Below, one piece after another: positions 8,983 to 18,186 of a DNA stretch of 64,000 nt. Position 1 is the stretch's first letter. The number at the start of each line of letters is the position of its first letter. The notes under the pieces were generated by a model. The model made no database searches. It was given only the letters and a program-made list of their open reading frames with translations, and had not been told where the DNA came from. The position numbers and the translations under genes were made by a program. This DNA is from Cellulomonas carbonis. Lineage in GTDB: Bacteria; Actinomycetota; Actinomycetes; Actinomycetales; Cellulomonadaceae. The DNA lies in the NCBI RefSeq assembly GCF_014636275.1, contig NZ_BMEB01000001.1, forward strand, positions 434,001 to 498,000, read 5' to 3'.

Positions 8983-11900
8983 TCAGGCGACGACGAGCAC
9001 CAGGTCGCCGCCCTCGAGCTGCTGGACCGGGCCGATCGCCAGGCGCTTGACCGTCCCGGCGACGGGCGTCGTGATGGACGCCTCCATCTTCATCGCCTCG
9101 ATGGTCGCGACGACCTGGCCGGCCTCGACGTGCTGACCCTCCTGCACGACCGGGCTCACCGCGCCGGCGAACGGTGCGGCGATGTGGCCGGGCGTACCGG
9201 GGTCGGCCTTCTCGGTGGCGGCCTGGTCGACCTCGACGCCGCGGTCGCGCACCTGCAGGGGCCGGAGCTGCCCGTTGAGCGTGAACATCACGGTCCGGAG
9301 GCCCCGCTCGTCGGGCTCCCCGACCGCCTCCATGCCGACCAGGAGCCGGACACCCTTGTCAAGGTGCACCTCGACCTCGGTCGCCGGCTTCATGCCGTAG
9401 AGGTAGCGGACGGTGTCGAGCACGCTCACGTCGCCGTAGGTGGCCCGGACGTGCTCGAAGTCCTTGGTCGGCCCGGGGAACAGCAGGTGGTTGAGCCGGT
9501 CGCGCCGCTGCGCGGACGTCCCGGCCAGCTCGGCGCGGTCCTGCTCGCTCAGCCGCACCTGCTGGCGCTGCGTCGTGCGGCCCTGGAGCGCTCGCGTCCG
9601 GAAGGGCTCGGGCCAGCCACCGGGCGGGTCGCCCAGCTCACCGCCGAGGAAGCCCACGACCGAGTCGGGGATGTCGTACTCCCGCGGCTCGCGGGCGAAG
9701 TGCTCGGGGTCGGCACCGCGCGCGACGAGGTGCAGCGCCAGGTCGCCGACGACCTTGCTCGACGGGGTCACCTTGACCAGGCGCCCGAGCAGACGGTCGG
9801 CGGCGGCGTACATCGCCTCGATGTCCTCGAACCGGTCCCCCAGGCCGAGGGCGACGGCCTGCTGGCGCAGGTTGGACAGCTGCCCGCCGGGGATCTCGTG
9901 GTCGTAGACACGGCCGGTGGGCCCGGGCAGACCGGACTCGAACGGCGCGTAGACGCGGCGCACGGCCTCCCAGTAGGGCTCGAGGTCGCACACCGCACGC
10001 AGGCTGAGGCCCGTGTCGCGCTCGGTGTGCTCGAGGGCCGCCACGAGGGCCGAGAGCGACGGCTGACTGGTCGTGCCGGCCATCGCGGCGCTCGCGGCGT
10101 CCACCGCGTCGACGCCCGCGTCGACGGCGGCCAGGAGTGTCGCGAGCTGGCCGCCGGCCGTGTCATGGGTGTGCAGGTGCACGGGCAGGTCGAACCGCTC
10201 GCGCAGGGCCGCAACGAGCGTGCGCGCGGCCTGGGGCCGGAGCAGCCCGGCCATGTCCTTGATCGCGAGGACGTGCGCCCCGGCCTCGACGATGCGGTCG
10301 GCGAGCCGCAGGTAGTAGTCGAGGGTGTAGAGGTCCTCCCCCGGGTCGGTGAGGTTGCCCGTGTAGCACAGCGCGACCTCGGCGAGGGCCGTCCCGGTCT
10401 CCCGGACCGCCTCGATCGCCGGACGCATCTGCTCGACGTCGTTGAGGGCGTCGAACACCCGGAACACGTCGATCCCGGTCGCGGTGGCCTCCTCGACGAA
10501 GGCGTTCGTGACCTCGGTCGGGTACGGCGTGTACCCGACGGTGTTGCGTCCGCGGAGCAGCATCTGGAGTGCGACGTTCGGCAGGGCCTCGCGCAGCGCG
10601 GCGAGGCGGTCCCACGGGTCCTCGCCGAGGAAGCGCAGCGCGACGTCGTAGGTCGCGCCGCCCCAGGCCTCGACGCTCAGGAGGCCGCTCGTGGTCCGCG
10701 CGACGTACGGCGCGACGGCAGCGAGGTCGTACGTGCGCACACGCGTCGCGAGCAGCGACTGGTGCGCGTCGCGGAAGGTCGTGTCGGTGACGGCCACGGC
10801 CGTCCGCGCCCGCAGGTCGGCGGCGAAGGCCTCCGGCCCGAGCTCGAGGAGCCGCTGGCGGCTCCCGTCCGGGGCGGGCGTCGACAGGTCGACCGCGGGA
10901 AGCTTCGCCTGCGGCTCGAGCATGCTCACCGGCGACCCGTGCGGTCGGTTGACGGTGACGTCGCCCAGGTACGCGAGCAGGCGCGTACCGCGGTCAGCGC
11001 TCTCCTTGCCCGCGAGCAGCTCGGGTCGCTCGTCGATGAACGACGTCGCGATGTTGCCGGCCACGAACTGCTCGTCGTCGAGCACGGCCTGCAGGAACGG
11101 GATGTTGGTCCGGATCCCGCGGATGCGGAACTCGGCCAGCGCACGCCGGGCGCGACGCACCGCCGTCGGGAAGTCGCGGCCGCGGCACGTGAGCTTGACG
11201 AGCATCGAGTCGAAGTGGCCGGAGATCTCGGCACCCGCCGACGCCGTCGCACCGTCGAGCCGGACCCCCGCCCCACCGGGCGACCGGTACGCGATGATCC
11301 GGCCCGTGTCGGGACGGAAGCCGTTCGCGGGGTCCTCCGTCGTGATCCGCGTCTGGAGCGCCGCGCCGTTGACCCGCACGGTGTCCTGGCTGATCCCCAG
11401 GTCGGCGAGCGTCTCGCCCGACGCGATCCGCATCTGCGCCTGGACGAGGTCGACGTCGGTGACCTCCTCGGTCACGGTGTGCTCGACCTGGATGCGCGGG
11501 TTCATCTCGATGAAGACGTGCTTGCCCGCGCGCTCGCCCTCCGTGTCGAGCAGGAACTCGACGGTGCCGGCGTTCACGTAGCCGATGCTGCGCGCGAACG
11601 CGACCGCGTCGCGGCACAGCGCGTCCCGCACCGCCGGGTCGAGGTTCGGCGCCGGGGCGATCTCGATGACCTTCTGGTGCCGCCGCTGCAGCGAGCAGTC
11701 GCGCTCGAACAGGTGGACGACCTCGCCCGAGGCGTCGGCGAGGATCTGCACCTCGATGTGCCGAGGCCGCAGCACGGCCTGCTCGATGAACACGGTGGGG
11801 TCGCCGAAGGCGCTCTCCGCCTCGCGCATCGCCGCGCGGAGCGAGTCCGGCAGCTCCTCGCGGCGGTCGACGCGCCGCATACCGCGCCCGCCGCCACCTG

Positions 11901-12381
11901 CGACCGCCTTGACGAAGACGGGGAACCCGATCTCGTCGGCGGCCGCGACGAGCGTGTCGACGTCGGACGACGGGTCGGACGACGCGAGGACCGGGATCCC
12001 GGCCTCGCGCGCTGCGCGCAGCGCAGTCACCTTGTTGCCCGCGAGCTCGAGGACCTCCGCGGGCGGTCCGACGAAGGCGATGCCGGCCTCGGCGCACGCC
12101 CGTGCGAGGGCCGGGTTCTCCGACAGGAAGCCGTAGCCCGGGTAGACCGCGTCAGCACCGGCCTCGCGTGCGACGCGGATGATCTCCTCGATGTCGAGGT
12201 AGGCCCTGACCGGGTGCCCGGGCTCCCCGATCGGGTACGCCTCGTCCGCCTTCAGGCGGTGCTCGGAGTTGCGGTCCTCGTGCGGGAAGACGGCGACGGT
12301 CCGCGCGCCGAGCTCGTAGGCGGCGCGGAACCCGCGCACAGCGATCTCGGCTCGGTTGGCCACGAGCACCTTGGAGAACAC
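8983..12381 (-). CDS. pyc: Pyruvate carboxylase, single-chain
   Basis: Makes oxaloacetate from pyruvate, bicarbonate and ATP to refill the citric acid cycle. The 1132-residue chain has the full one-polypeptide layout: biotin carboxylase (about 1-450, with KAVAGGGGRGMR and the EMNPRIQVEHTVTEEVT loop), carboxyltransferase (about 535-830, with DTTFRDAHQSLLATR and HLHTHDTAG), and a C-terminal biotinyl domain with EAMKMEA (biotin lysine near 1097). All expected motifs are present. The ATG start gives MFSKVLVANRAEIA, the family N-terminus. It is separated from the upstream MerR gene by a hairpin, so it should have its own promoter within 12382-12440. Confidence 0.97.
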   Translation of the reverse strand: MFSKVLVANRAEIAVRGFRAAYELGARTVAVFPHEDRNSEHRLKADEAYPIGEPGHPVRAYLDIEEIIRVAREAGADAVYPGYGFLSENPALARACAEAGIAFVGPPAEVLELAGNKVTALRAAREAGIPVLASSDPSSDVDTLVAAADEIGFPVFVKAVAGGGGRGMRRVDRREELPDSLRAAMREAESAFGDPTVFIEQAVLRPRHIEVQILADASGEVVHLFERDCSLQRRHQKVIEIAPAPNLDPAVRDALCRDAVAFARSIGYVNAGTVEFLLDTEGERAGKHVFIEMNPRIQVEHTVTEEVTDVDLVQAQMRIASGETLADLGISQDTVRVNGAALQTRITTEDPANGFRPDTGRIIAYRSPGGAGVRLDGATASAGAEISGHFDSMLVKLTCRGRDFPTAVRRARRALAEFRIRGIRTNIPFLQAVLDDEQFVAGNIATSFIDERPELLAGKESADRGTRLLAYLGDVTVNRPHGSPVSMLEPQAKLPAVDLSTPAPDGSRQRLLELGPEAFAADLRARTAVAVTDTTFRDAHQSLLATRVRTYDLAAVAPYVARTTSGLLSVEAWGGATYDVALRFLGEDPWDRLAALREALPNVALQMLLRGRNTVGYTPYPTEVTNAFVEEATATGIDVFRVFDALNDVEQMRPAIEAVRETGTALAEVALCYTGNLTDPGEDLYTLDYYLRLADRIVEAGAHVLAIKDMAGLLRPQAARTLVAALRERFDLPVHLHTHDTAGGQLATLLAAVDAGVDAVDAASAAMAGTTSQPSLSALVAALEHTERDTGLSLRAVCDLEPYWEAVRRVYAPFESGLPGPTGRVYDHEIPGGQLSNLRQQAVALGLGDRFEDIEAMYAAADRLLGRLVKVTPSSKVVGDLALHLVARGADPEHFAREPREYDIPDSVVGFLGGELGDPPGGWPEPFRTRALQGRTTQRQQVRLSEQDRAELAGTSAQRRDRLNHLLFPGPTKDFEHVRATYGDVSVLDTVRYLYGMKPATEVEVHLDKGVRLLVGMEAVGEPDERGLRTVMFTLNGQLRPLQVRDRGVEVDQAATEKADPGTPGHIAAPFAGAVSPVVQEGQHVEAGQVVATIEAMKMEASITTPVAGTVKRLAIGPVQQLEGGDLVLVVA

Positions 12382-12440
12382 AGGCTCACCTCACGGTAGG
12401 CAGGGGGTGGCAGCACCGTATCGACTGGTGACGCGGGCGC

Positions 12441-12469
12441 ACCCGCCGTCCGCCTCGCGGACGGCGGGT
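12441..12469 (-). terminator. Hairpin ending the garA-ftsR-MerR block
   Basis: ACCCGCCGTCCGC and its complement form a perfect 13-base stem with a CTC loop, located 91 bases after the MerR stop and 60 bases before pyc on the same strand. Confidence 0.75.
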
Positions 12470-12559
12470 CACGCGTCGAGGTCGGCTGCCGAGGGTCGTG
12501 TCAGGATCGCACGCGCGACGACGCGCGCGCCCGGGTCGTGCTGGGGTGGGCCGACGGCG

Positions 12560-13144
12560 TCAGCCGGCCGTGCGCGAACGGCGCCGCTCGGCGAGCTCGT
12601 CGACGCCGGCGTGCTGCGTCACACCGTCCTCGGCCCGCTCGGTCGGGAGCTCGGCGAGGGTGCCCTCGACCTCGCGCCACACCCGGCCGACGGCGATCCC
12701 GAACACGCCCTGGCCGCCCTGGACGAGGTCGATCACCTCGTCGGCGGAGGTGCACTCGTAGACGCTGGCGCCGTCGCTCATGAGCGTGATCTGCGCGAGG
12801 TCGTCGACGCCGCGCTCCCGCAGGTGTCCCACCGCGGTGCGGATCTGCTGGAGCGAGACGCCGGTGTCGAGGAGCCGCTTGACGACCTTGAGGACGAGGA
12901 TGTCGCGGAAGCTGTACAGACGCTGGGTGCCCGAGCCGGTCGCCGGACGGATGCTCGGCTCGACGAGACCCGTCCGCGCCCAGTAGTCCAGCTGCCGGTA
13001 GGTGATCCCGGCGGCGCGGCACGCGGTCGGGCCGCGGTACCCCGTCGTGGTGTCGAGGTCCGGCAGCTCGTCGCCGAAGAGCAGACCCTGCGCGCGCTGC
13101 GGAACCCCCGCTGCGCTCTCGACCGACTCCCCGGTGCCGCTCAC
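12560..13144 (-). CDS. MerR-family regulator, Rv1830-like
   Basis: A 194-residue DNA-binding protein. The helix-turn-helix starts at GPTACRAAGITYRQLDYWARTGLVEPS (about residues 37-65) and is followed by the wing and RLYSFRDILVLKVVKRLLDTGVSLQQIR, a MerR core. The C-terminal part (VYECTSADEVIDLVQGGQGVFGIAVGRVW) is the conserved domain of the mycobacterial Rv1830 type. GTG start with GGGGAG 6 bases upstream. It is the last gene of the block that also holds the bifunctional-nuclease, FtsR and GarA genes, matching the Rv1827-Rv1830 order. Target genes unknown. Confidence 0.88.
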   Translation of the reverse strand: MSGTGESVESAAGVPQRAQGLLFGDELPDLDTTTGYRGPTACRAAGITYRQLDYWARTGLVEPSIRPATGSGTQRLYSFRDILVLKVVKRLLDTGVSLQQIRTAVGHLRERGVDDLAQITLMSDGASVYECTSADEVIDLVQGGQGVFGIAVGRVWREVEGTLAELPTERAEDGVTQHAGVDELAERRRSRTAG

Positions 13145-13228
13145 GGCAACTCCCCTCGTCCGTTCCCCACCGTCATCCGCTCACCGCGGTGGCGGGAGGT
13201 TCACCGGTCACGCTAGGGGTGCTGGTCA

Positions 13229-13284
13229 GGAGCGTCAACGACGCTCCCCGCGACACGCGGGACGGCGTGTCGCTCCCGCGTGTC
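13229..13284 (-). terminator. Two hairpins between the DUF151 and MerR genes
   Basis: Two perfect stems follow the bifunctional-nuclease gene: GGAGCGTC-AAC-GACGCTCC (13229-13247) and GACACGCGGGA paired with TCCCGCGTGTC (13252-13284). They could reduce or stop read-through into the MerR gene. Confidence 0.55.
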
Positions 13285-13306
13285 TCAACCTCAGGTCGAA
13301 GGTGAA

Positions 13307-13825
13307 TCATGACGGTCCGGCGCCCGGTGGGCCCGGGTCCTCCCCCGTCACGAAGTCGTCGGCGCTGACCTGGTCGAGGAACGCCCGGAACTCCTCGACC
13401 TCGTCCTCCTCGGCCCGCTCCTCGACCGCGAGGCCCGACTCCGCGAGCACCTGCGGGGCGCACAGCACGGGGCTGCCGGTCCGGACCGCGACCGCGATCG
13501 CGTCCGACGCGCGCGCGTCGACCCGCTCGCCGTTGTCGAGGACGAGGGCCGCGTGGAACACGCCGTCGACGAGCGCGACGACCTCGGACCGGACCACCTC
13601 GACGCCGGTCGCCGCAAGGGTGGACACGAGCAGGTCGTGCGTCATCGGACGCGGCGGGACGACGCCCGCCTGGCCGGCCGCGATCGCGGTGCCCTCGGTG
13701 AGCCCGACCACGATCGGCAGGAGCCGACGCCCCTCGAGGTCCAGGAGCAGCACGACGACCTGGTCCAGGGGCGCCTGCCTGCGCACGCCCAGGACCTCGA
13801 GCTCCACCAGGTCGTCGTCGCTCAC
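13307..13825 (-). CDS. Bifunctional nuclease family (DUF151) protein
   Basis: The 172-residue protein carries the BFN/DUF151 domain (residues about 5-135): LLLDLEGRRLLPIVVGLTEGTAIA, RPMTHDLL and the ARASDAIAVAVRTGSPVLCA signature. Members have been described with RNase/DNase activity in plants; the bacterial role is unclear. An acidic tail (EERAEEDEVEEFRAFLDQVSADDF) follows. It is the Rv1829 counterpart in position and domain. GTG start. Confidence 0.9.
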   Translation of the reverse strand: MSDDDLVELEVLGVRRQAPLDQVVVLLLDLEGRRLLPIVVGLTEGTAIAAGQAGVVPPRPMTHDLLVSTLAATGVEVVRSEVVALVDGVFHAALVLDNGERVDARASDAIAVAVRTGSPVLCAPQVLAESGLAVEERAEEDEVEEFRAFLDQVSADDFVTGEDPGPPGAGPS

Positions 13826-13956
13826 GCCTCCACGCTACGTCCGATCGCGCCCGAGCGACACGCCGGGCACCCCGGCCTGTCCCCGCACCGGCACGGGCAC
13901 GTCCACCCGGGGCCCGGCGGGCTGCGCCGCCCACCACCCGGTCCCGAGGAGGCCCC

Positions 13957-14751
13957 TCAGGGTGCGAGCCCGGCGACGCCCGCGCGCACCATCGCGGTGT
14001 GCAGCCGGCCGCACAGCTCGCCCACCTCCGCCGCGAGTGCCGACGCCTGCGCCTGCGCCGTGAGGGCCCGCTGCCCGCGCAGCGGCGCGACGATCTGGTC
14101 CACCACGGAGACCTGCCGGTCCGCCGCGGCGCGGAAGGACCGCAGGTGCCGCACGTCGACGCCGTGCTCGGCGAGTGCGGCCGCCGTCGTCACGACCTCG
14201 CGGGCCCAGGGGTCGAGGTGGCCCGAGGCGGACGTGCCCAGGACCCCCCCGTCGACCAGCGCCCGCACGAACGCCTCATCGACCCCCGTCTCCTCGGCGA
14301 GCTGCTCGGCCGTGTACCGCGCCCGGGCCCCGCTGCCGGTGCGCTCGCCGTCGCTCGCCGCGAGGCGCGGACCGACCTGCTCCGCGCTGCGACCGGAGTC
14401 GAGCTCGGCGAGCTGCTCGCCGATCACGCGCAGAGGGAGGTAGCGGTCACGCTGCTGCCGCAGGACGTAGCGGATCCGCTCGACGTCGGCGGGGCTGTAC
14501 TGGCGGTACCCGCCGGGCGTCCGGCGGGGCTCCACGAGGCCCTGCTCCTCCAGGAACCGGAGCTTGGACGGCGTGACGGTCGGGAAGTCCGCGCTGAGGT
14601 CGGCGAGCACGTCGGAGATCCGCATGGTCGGCTCGCGCGACACGCCGTGCGGCCACGGCTCGACCAGCACCGGTCCACCGGGCGCGACGGCCCCGCGGTC
14701 GGACGACGCGACGGCCCGGTCAGCCGCTCCGGCCGCCGAGCCGCGGCTCAC
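13957..14751 (-). CDS. ftsR: MerR-family regulator, FtsR type
   Basis: A 264-residue MerR protein equivalent to mycobacterial Rv1828 and corynebacterial FtsR, which activates ftsZ. The DNA-binding core begins at MRISDVLADLSADFPTVTPSKLRFLEEQGLVEPRRTPGGYR (about residues 43-83). The C-terminal half (from YTAEQLAEETGVDEAFVRALVDGGVL) is a second helical domain characteristic of the group. The GTG start overlaps the garA stop by four bases (GTGA), so it is translationally coupled to garA; an internal ATG at residue 43 is an alternative that would remove a disordered leader. Confidence 0.88.
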   Translation of the reverse strand: MSRGSAAGAADRAVASSDRGAVAPGGPVLVEPWPHGVSREPTMRISDVLADLSADFPTVTPSKLRFLEEQGLVEPRRTPGGYRQYSPADVERIRYVLRQQRDRYLPLRVIGEQLAELDSGRSAEQVGPRLAASDGERTGSGARARYTAEQLAEETGVDEAFVRALVDGGVLGTSASGHLDPWAREVVTTAAALAEHGVDVRHLRSFRAAADRQVSVVDQIVAPLRGQRALTAQAQASALAAEVGELCGRLHTAMVRAGVAGLAP

Positions 14752-15236
14752 GACGCGGCGCCCGGGGCCGTCCCGTCCGCACCCGCCGACCGGGAAGGGC
14801 TCGGGTGGAAGGTCATCCGGAACTTGCCGATCTGGACCTCGTCACCCGGACGCAGCAGCGCCTGCTCGATCCGGGTCCGGTTGACGTACGTGCCGTTGAG
14901 CGAGCCGACGTCACGCACCACGAAACCCTCGGTCTCACGCACGAACTCGACGTGCTTGCGGGACACGGTGACGTCGTCGAGGAAGATGTCGGCGCTCGGG
15001 CTCCGGCCCGCGACGGTGCGGTCGGCGTCGAGCAGGAAGCGCGCACCGGCGCTCGGCCCGCGCTGCATGATGAGCAGCGCCGACGTGCTCGGCAGCGCCG
15101 CGACGGCGGCCTTCTCCTCGGCGCTCAGGCCGACGGGCGGTGCGTCGTGGTCGACCGGGACGACGACACCCTCGCCGAACGACATCGTCGTGTCGGCCGC
15201 CGCCCACTGCTGCTCCGACCCGTCGTGTGCGGTCAT
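14748..15236 (-). CDS. garA: FHA-domain metabolic regulator GarA/OdhI
   Basis: Small FHA protein that, unphosphorylated, inhibits 2-oxoglutarate dehydrogenase and adjusts glutamate metabolism; phosphorylation by PknB/PknG on an N-terminal threonine pair turns it off. The 162-residue protein has the FHA domain at about 75-145 (GRSPSADIFLDDVTVSRKHVEF, GSLNGTYVN). The threonine pair is present as ADTTMSFGEG (T16-T17), in place of the usual ETTS. The ATG has AGGAGG 4 bases upstream. It leads the ftsR gene by a four-base overlap. The kinases are not in this window. Confidence 0.93.
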   Translation of the reverse strand: MTAHDGSEQQWAAADTTMSFGEGVVVPVDHDAPPVGLSAEEKAAVAALPSTSALLIMQRGPSAGARFLLDADRTVAGRSPSADIFLDDVTVSRKHVEFVRETEGFVVRDVGSLNGTYVNRTRIEQALLRPGDEVQIGKFRMTFHPSPSRSAGADGTAPGAAS

Positions 15237-15321
15237 CGTTCCTCCTCGCGTCGCTGGGCCGGCCGGCTCGCCGCCGTGCAGGCACACAGCCTATGCACTC
15301 CCCGTGACCATCGGCAGCCCG

Positions 15322-16266
15322 TCACCCGTCCTCCGCATCCGGGGCCGGGGTCGCGAACCGGGGCTCGCTGACGTCGCGCGTCGCGTCGACCGCGACCGTC
15401 TCGGCGGCGCGCAGGTCCGCGGTCCCGCCCGCGTTGCGGACCTGGGCCATCGCGCCACCCGGCATGTCGAGCGCGGGGATGATCGTGTCCGGGTCGCCGA
15501 TCGCCCGCCAGCGGTACGGCGCCCGGGCCTCCGTCCCGTCGACCACGACGCCGTCGGGCCCCTCGACGACGTAGCTCGACGCCGTCAGGCGCAGGTCGTT
15601 CAGCTGGACGGCCTCGGCGCCCGCGTTCCGGAGCTCCTCGAGCACGTTGTACAGCGTCGACGCGGGCACCGAGCCGTCCGGGTCGCCGATGTTGACGAGC
15701 ACCCCGGGTCCGGTCGCCGGCAGCCGGCCGGCGAGGATGCCCTGGACCTCGGCGCGCGCCCGGGCGGCCTCGCGCGCGGCGCGCTCGGTGTCGGTGCCCG
15801 TGACGAGCTCGGCGCGCTGGGCCCGCAGGGACGCGGCCTCGTCCTCGAGCTCCTCCGACCGCTGCGTGACCTCGTCGAGGATCCGGACCAGCTCGTCCTG
15901 GCGCAGCGACGCGAGGCCCTCGGACCGGTTCTGCTGCACCTGCACGACGAGCGCGAAGCCGAGCAGACCGGACAGCAGCGCCACCGTGAGCTGGGCCCGG
16001 GTGGGACGGGGCGCGAGCGCACGCCCGATGCGTCGCCACGAGTGCGCGACGGCGGGCAGCGCCTGCGGCGGCGGCCCGGGCGACGACGCACGCACACCTC
16101 CCGTCGCGTCGACCTCAGGGGCGTCCGGGACGGGTGCGTGGCCCCCCTCGGGGGTGTCCGGGACGGGCGCGTCGGGCGTGGGGCGCGCACCGGCCCCGGC
16201 CCCGCCGTGCCCGGGAGGCCGCACGTCGCCGTCCCCGTCGTGACGTCCGTGGTGTGCAGCCGTCAT
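15322..16266 (-). CDS. DUF881 family protein
   Basis: A 314-residue membrane-anchored protein: long Pro/Gly/Asp-rich cytoplasmic N-terminus (about 1-95), one membrane helix (LTVALLSGLLGFALVVQVQQ, about 105-125), an external coiled coil (about 130-190) and the DUF881 domain (about 190-300, with GPGVLVNIGDP, LRNAGAEAVQLNDLRL). Function is unknown; relatives are found in sporulation and in actinobacterial cell-division neighbourhoods. Its ATG overlaps the small-basic-protein stop (ATGA). Confidence 0.9.
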   Translation of the reverse strand: MTAAHHGRHDGDGDVRPPGHGGAGAGARPTPDAPVPDTPEGGHAPVPDAPEVDATGGVRASSPGPPPQALPAVAHSWRRIGRALAPRPTRAQLTVALLSGLLGFALVVQVQQNRSEGLASLRQDELVRILDEVTQRSEELEDEAASLRAQRAELVTGTDTERAAREAARARAEVQGILAGRLPATGPGVLVNIGDPDGSVPASTLYNVLEELRNAGAEAVQLNDLRLTASSYVVEGPDGVVVDGTEARAPYRWRAIGDPDTIIPALDMPGGAMAQVRNAGGTADLRAAETVAVDATRDVSEPRFATPAPDAEDG

Positions 16267-16595
16267 GCGCGGAACAGGTGACGCCGGATCGCCGCCGCGT
16301 TGGAGAAGATCCGGATGCCCAGGACGACGACGACGGCGGTCGACAGCTGGGTGCCGACGCCCAGCTGGTCGCCGAGGAAGACGATGACCGCCGCGACGAC
16401 GACGTTCGACAGGAACGACACGAGGAACACCCGGTCGTCGAACGTCCCGTCCAGCAGCGCCCGCAGACCGCCGAAGAGCGCGTCGAGGGCGGCCACCACC
16501 GCGATCGGGAGGTACGGCTGGAGGACCGTCGGCACCGTGGGCTCGAGGAGGAGCCCGACGAGTGCGCCGACGACGAGTCCCAGCAGCGCGATCAT
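16263..16595 (-). CDS. sbp: Small basic protein (DUF1290) membrane protein
   Basis: A 110-residue protein with three hydrophobic segments, the family core GLLLEPTVPTVLQPYLPIAVVAALDALFGG and SNVVVAAVIVFLGDQLGVG. In Bacillus the homologue lies by the division genes; the biochemical role is unknown. Overlaps both neighbours by four bases (ATGA on each side), so the two DUF881 proteins and this protein are probably made in fixed ratio and may form one membrane complex. Confidence 0.93.
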   Translation of the reverse strand: MIALLGLVVGALVGLLLEPTVPTVLQPYLPIAVVAALDALFGGLRALLDGTFDDRVFLVSFLSNVVVAAVIVFLGDQLGVGTQLSTAVVVVLGIRIFSNAAAIRRHLFRA

Positions 16596-17575
16596 GAGGT
16601 CCCTTCCTCCGGGTCAGCACCCGACGATGTCACAGCGGGCGCCGCGGTCGCGTGCCGCAGCACCGTGGAGCCTGCTCCGGGCAGCTCGAGGTCCTCCGCG
16701 GCGCGGACCCTCGACGTGATGCCGTACTCGCTCGCGAGCACGCTGAGGTGCGCGGCCGCGCTCGAGCGCGCGAAGCCGGTCTGGAGGGCCCGCGGGTCGC
16801 CGACGGCCTCGACCCGGTACGGCGGCGAGAGGGGGGTCAGGTCGACGAGGATCGCCTCACCCGCCCCTCGGATCGCGCTCAGGGCGGTCAGCCGCTGGTC
16901 GTTCACGGCGACCGCCTCGGCGCCCGCAGCCCAGAGCCCGTTGACCACGAGCTGGACATCGAGGTCCTGCACGCGCTCCTCGGGGTCGAGCTGCCGGTCG
17001 TCGCGCACCTCGGGGTCGTCGAGCTCGACGACCACGCCGTCCCCCCGCACGGGCACCGCGCCCGACGCGAGCTCGAAGCGCTCGAGCTCGGCGACGAGCC
17101 CCGGGTCGGAGACGCGCAGCGCCTCCTCCTGCAGCGCCGCGATCTCGGCCCCCACGCGCTGGTTGGCGGCGGCGAGCTCCTCGGCCTCGCGCGTGCGCTG
17201 CGAGATCTCCTCCAGCAGCAGGGTGCGCCCCTCGAGGGCGGCGGGCTGGGGCGCCCGCAGCGTCGCGACGCCCGCGACCAGCAGCAGCCCGAGCGACCCG
17301 GCGACGAGGAGGTGGAGCGCGTCCCTGCGCACGCGCGCGCCCCGGGTCGGCGCACGCACGTCGTCGCGCTCGGCGGGCGCGAGCGCGACGGGCCGGTACA
17401 TGACCTCGCCCAGCAGCTCCATCGACGCGTCACGCTCGGGCGGGCCCGGCTCGCGCGACGACGGACGGGGCTCGACGTGCTGCGGTGCGGCGTGGGACGC
17501 CCGGTGCGGGGCCGCGTGGGAGGACCCGCCCGGAGCCCGGTGCGAGCCCCGCGTGCCGTCGCGGTCGGGCGTCAC
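16592..17575 (-). CDS. DUF881 family protein, upstream paralogue
   Basis: A 327-residue second DUF881 protein. Layout as in its neighbour: disordered His/Pro-rich N-terminus, one membrane helix (LLVAGSLGLLLVAGVATL, about 95-112), coiled coil with repeated EEI/EAEELAAAN, and DUF881 domain with VPVRGDGVVVELDDPE and LWAAGAEAVAVNDQRL. The GTG start overlaps the pgsA stop (GTGA). The order DUF881-Sbp-DUF881 after a phosphatidyltransferase equals Rv1823-Rv1825 after pgsA2 in mycobacteria. Confidence 0.9.
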   Translation of the reverse strand: MTPDRDGTRGSHRAPGGSSHAAPHRASHAAPQHVEPRPSSREPGPPERDASMELLGEVMYRPVALAPAERDDVRAPTRGARVRRDALHLLVAGSLGLLLVAGVATLRAPQPAALEGRTLLLEEISQRTREAEELAAANQRVGAEIAALQEEALRVSDPGLVAELERFELASGAVPVRGDGVVVELDDPEVRDDRQLDPEERVQDLDVQLVVNGLWAAGAEAVAVNDQRLTALSAIRGAGEAILVDLTPLSPPYRVEAVGDPRALQTGFARSSAAAHLSVLASEYGITSRVRAAEDLELPGAGSTVLRHATAAPAVTSSGADPEEGTS

Positions 17576-18186
17576 GCGGTGGCCCTCCGGCGGCGCAGCT
17601 CCGTCCACGCCTGCCAGACGTAGACGCCCCCGGCGAGCCAGTACAGGCCCATCCCCCACCACGCGAACGCCCAGCCGACGACGCCCGCCACGAGGCCGAC
17701 CGTCCCGGACCACTCGGCGAGCAGCAGGAGCGGGAAGGCGTAGAGCAGGGCGAACGTGCCGGACTTCCCGACGACGTGCACCGGGAGGGGGCCGACGTGC
17801 GACGCCATGAGCACCGCGAGCACGACGACGAGCAGCAGGTCGCGGCCGACCACGGCCACCAGCAGGCCGGTCGGGACCACGTCGCGCGCGGTCAGGACGA
17901 CGAGCGTCACGAGGATGAACAGCCGGTCCGCGGCCGGGTCGAGGAGCTCGCCGAGCCGTGACTGCTGGCCGAGCCGCCGCGCGAGGGTCCCGTCGAGCCA
18001 GTCCGTGGCGCCGGAGAAGGCCAGCACGCCGAGCGCCCAGGCGTCCTCGCCGCGCAGCAGCAGGACCGCGAAGACCGGGACCAGGAGCAGCCGGACCGCG
18101 CTGATGACGTTCGGGAGCGTGAGGACCCGTGACGACACCTGCGCCGCAGCGCCGGGCCCGTCGGCCGGCGTGCCCACCTCGGTCAC
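17572..18186 (-). CDS. CDP-alcohol phosphatidyltransferase, PgsA-like
   Basis: A 204-residue membrane enzyme joining a CDP-lipid to an alcohol head group, probably in phosphatidylglycerol or cardiolipin synthesis. The diagnostic motif DGTLARRLGQQSRLGELLDP...D is intact (DG-x2-AR-x8-G-x3-D-x3-D, about residues 63-85), with five to six membrane segments. GTG start with GGGGGA 6 bases upstream. First gene of a four-gene overlapping operon. Which lipid it makes cannot be told from sequence alone. Confidence 0.88.
   Translation of the reverse strand: MTEVGTPADGPGAAAQVSSRVLTLPNVISAVRLLLVPVFAVLLLRGEDAWALGVLAFSGATDWLDGTLARRLGQQSRLGELLDPAADRLFILVTLVVLTARDVVPTGLLVAVVGRDLLLVVVLAVLMASHVGPLPVHVVGKSGTFALLYAFPLLLLAEWSGTVGLVAGVVGWAFAWWGMGLYWLAGGVYVWQAWTELRRRRATA

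Noticed and set aside
9130-12399. Long open reading frame antisense to pyruvate carboxylase
   Set aside because: High GC content keeps the opposite frame open; its residues are Arg/Gly/Val-rich without family motifs, while the minus-strand frame encodes a complete pyruvate carboxylase.
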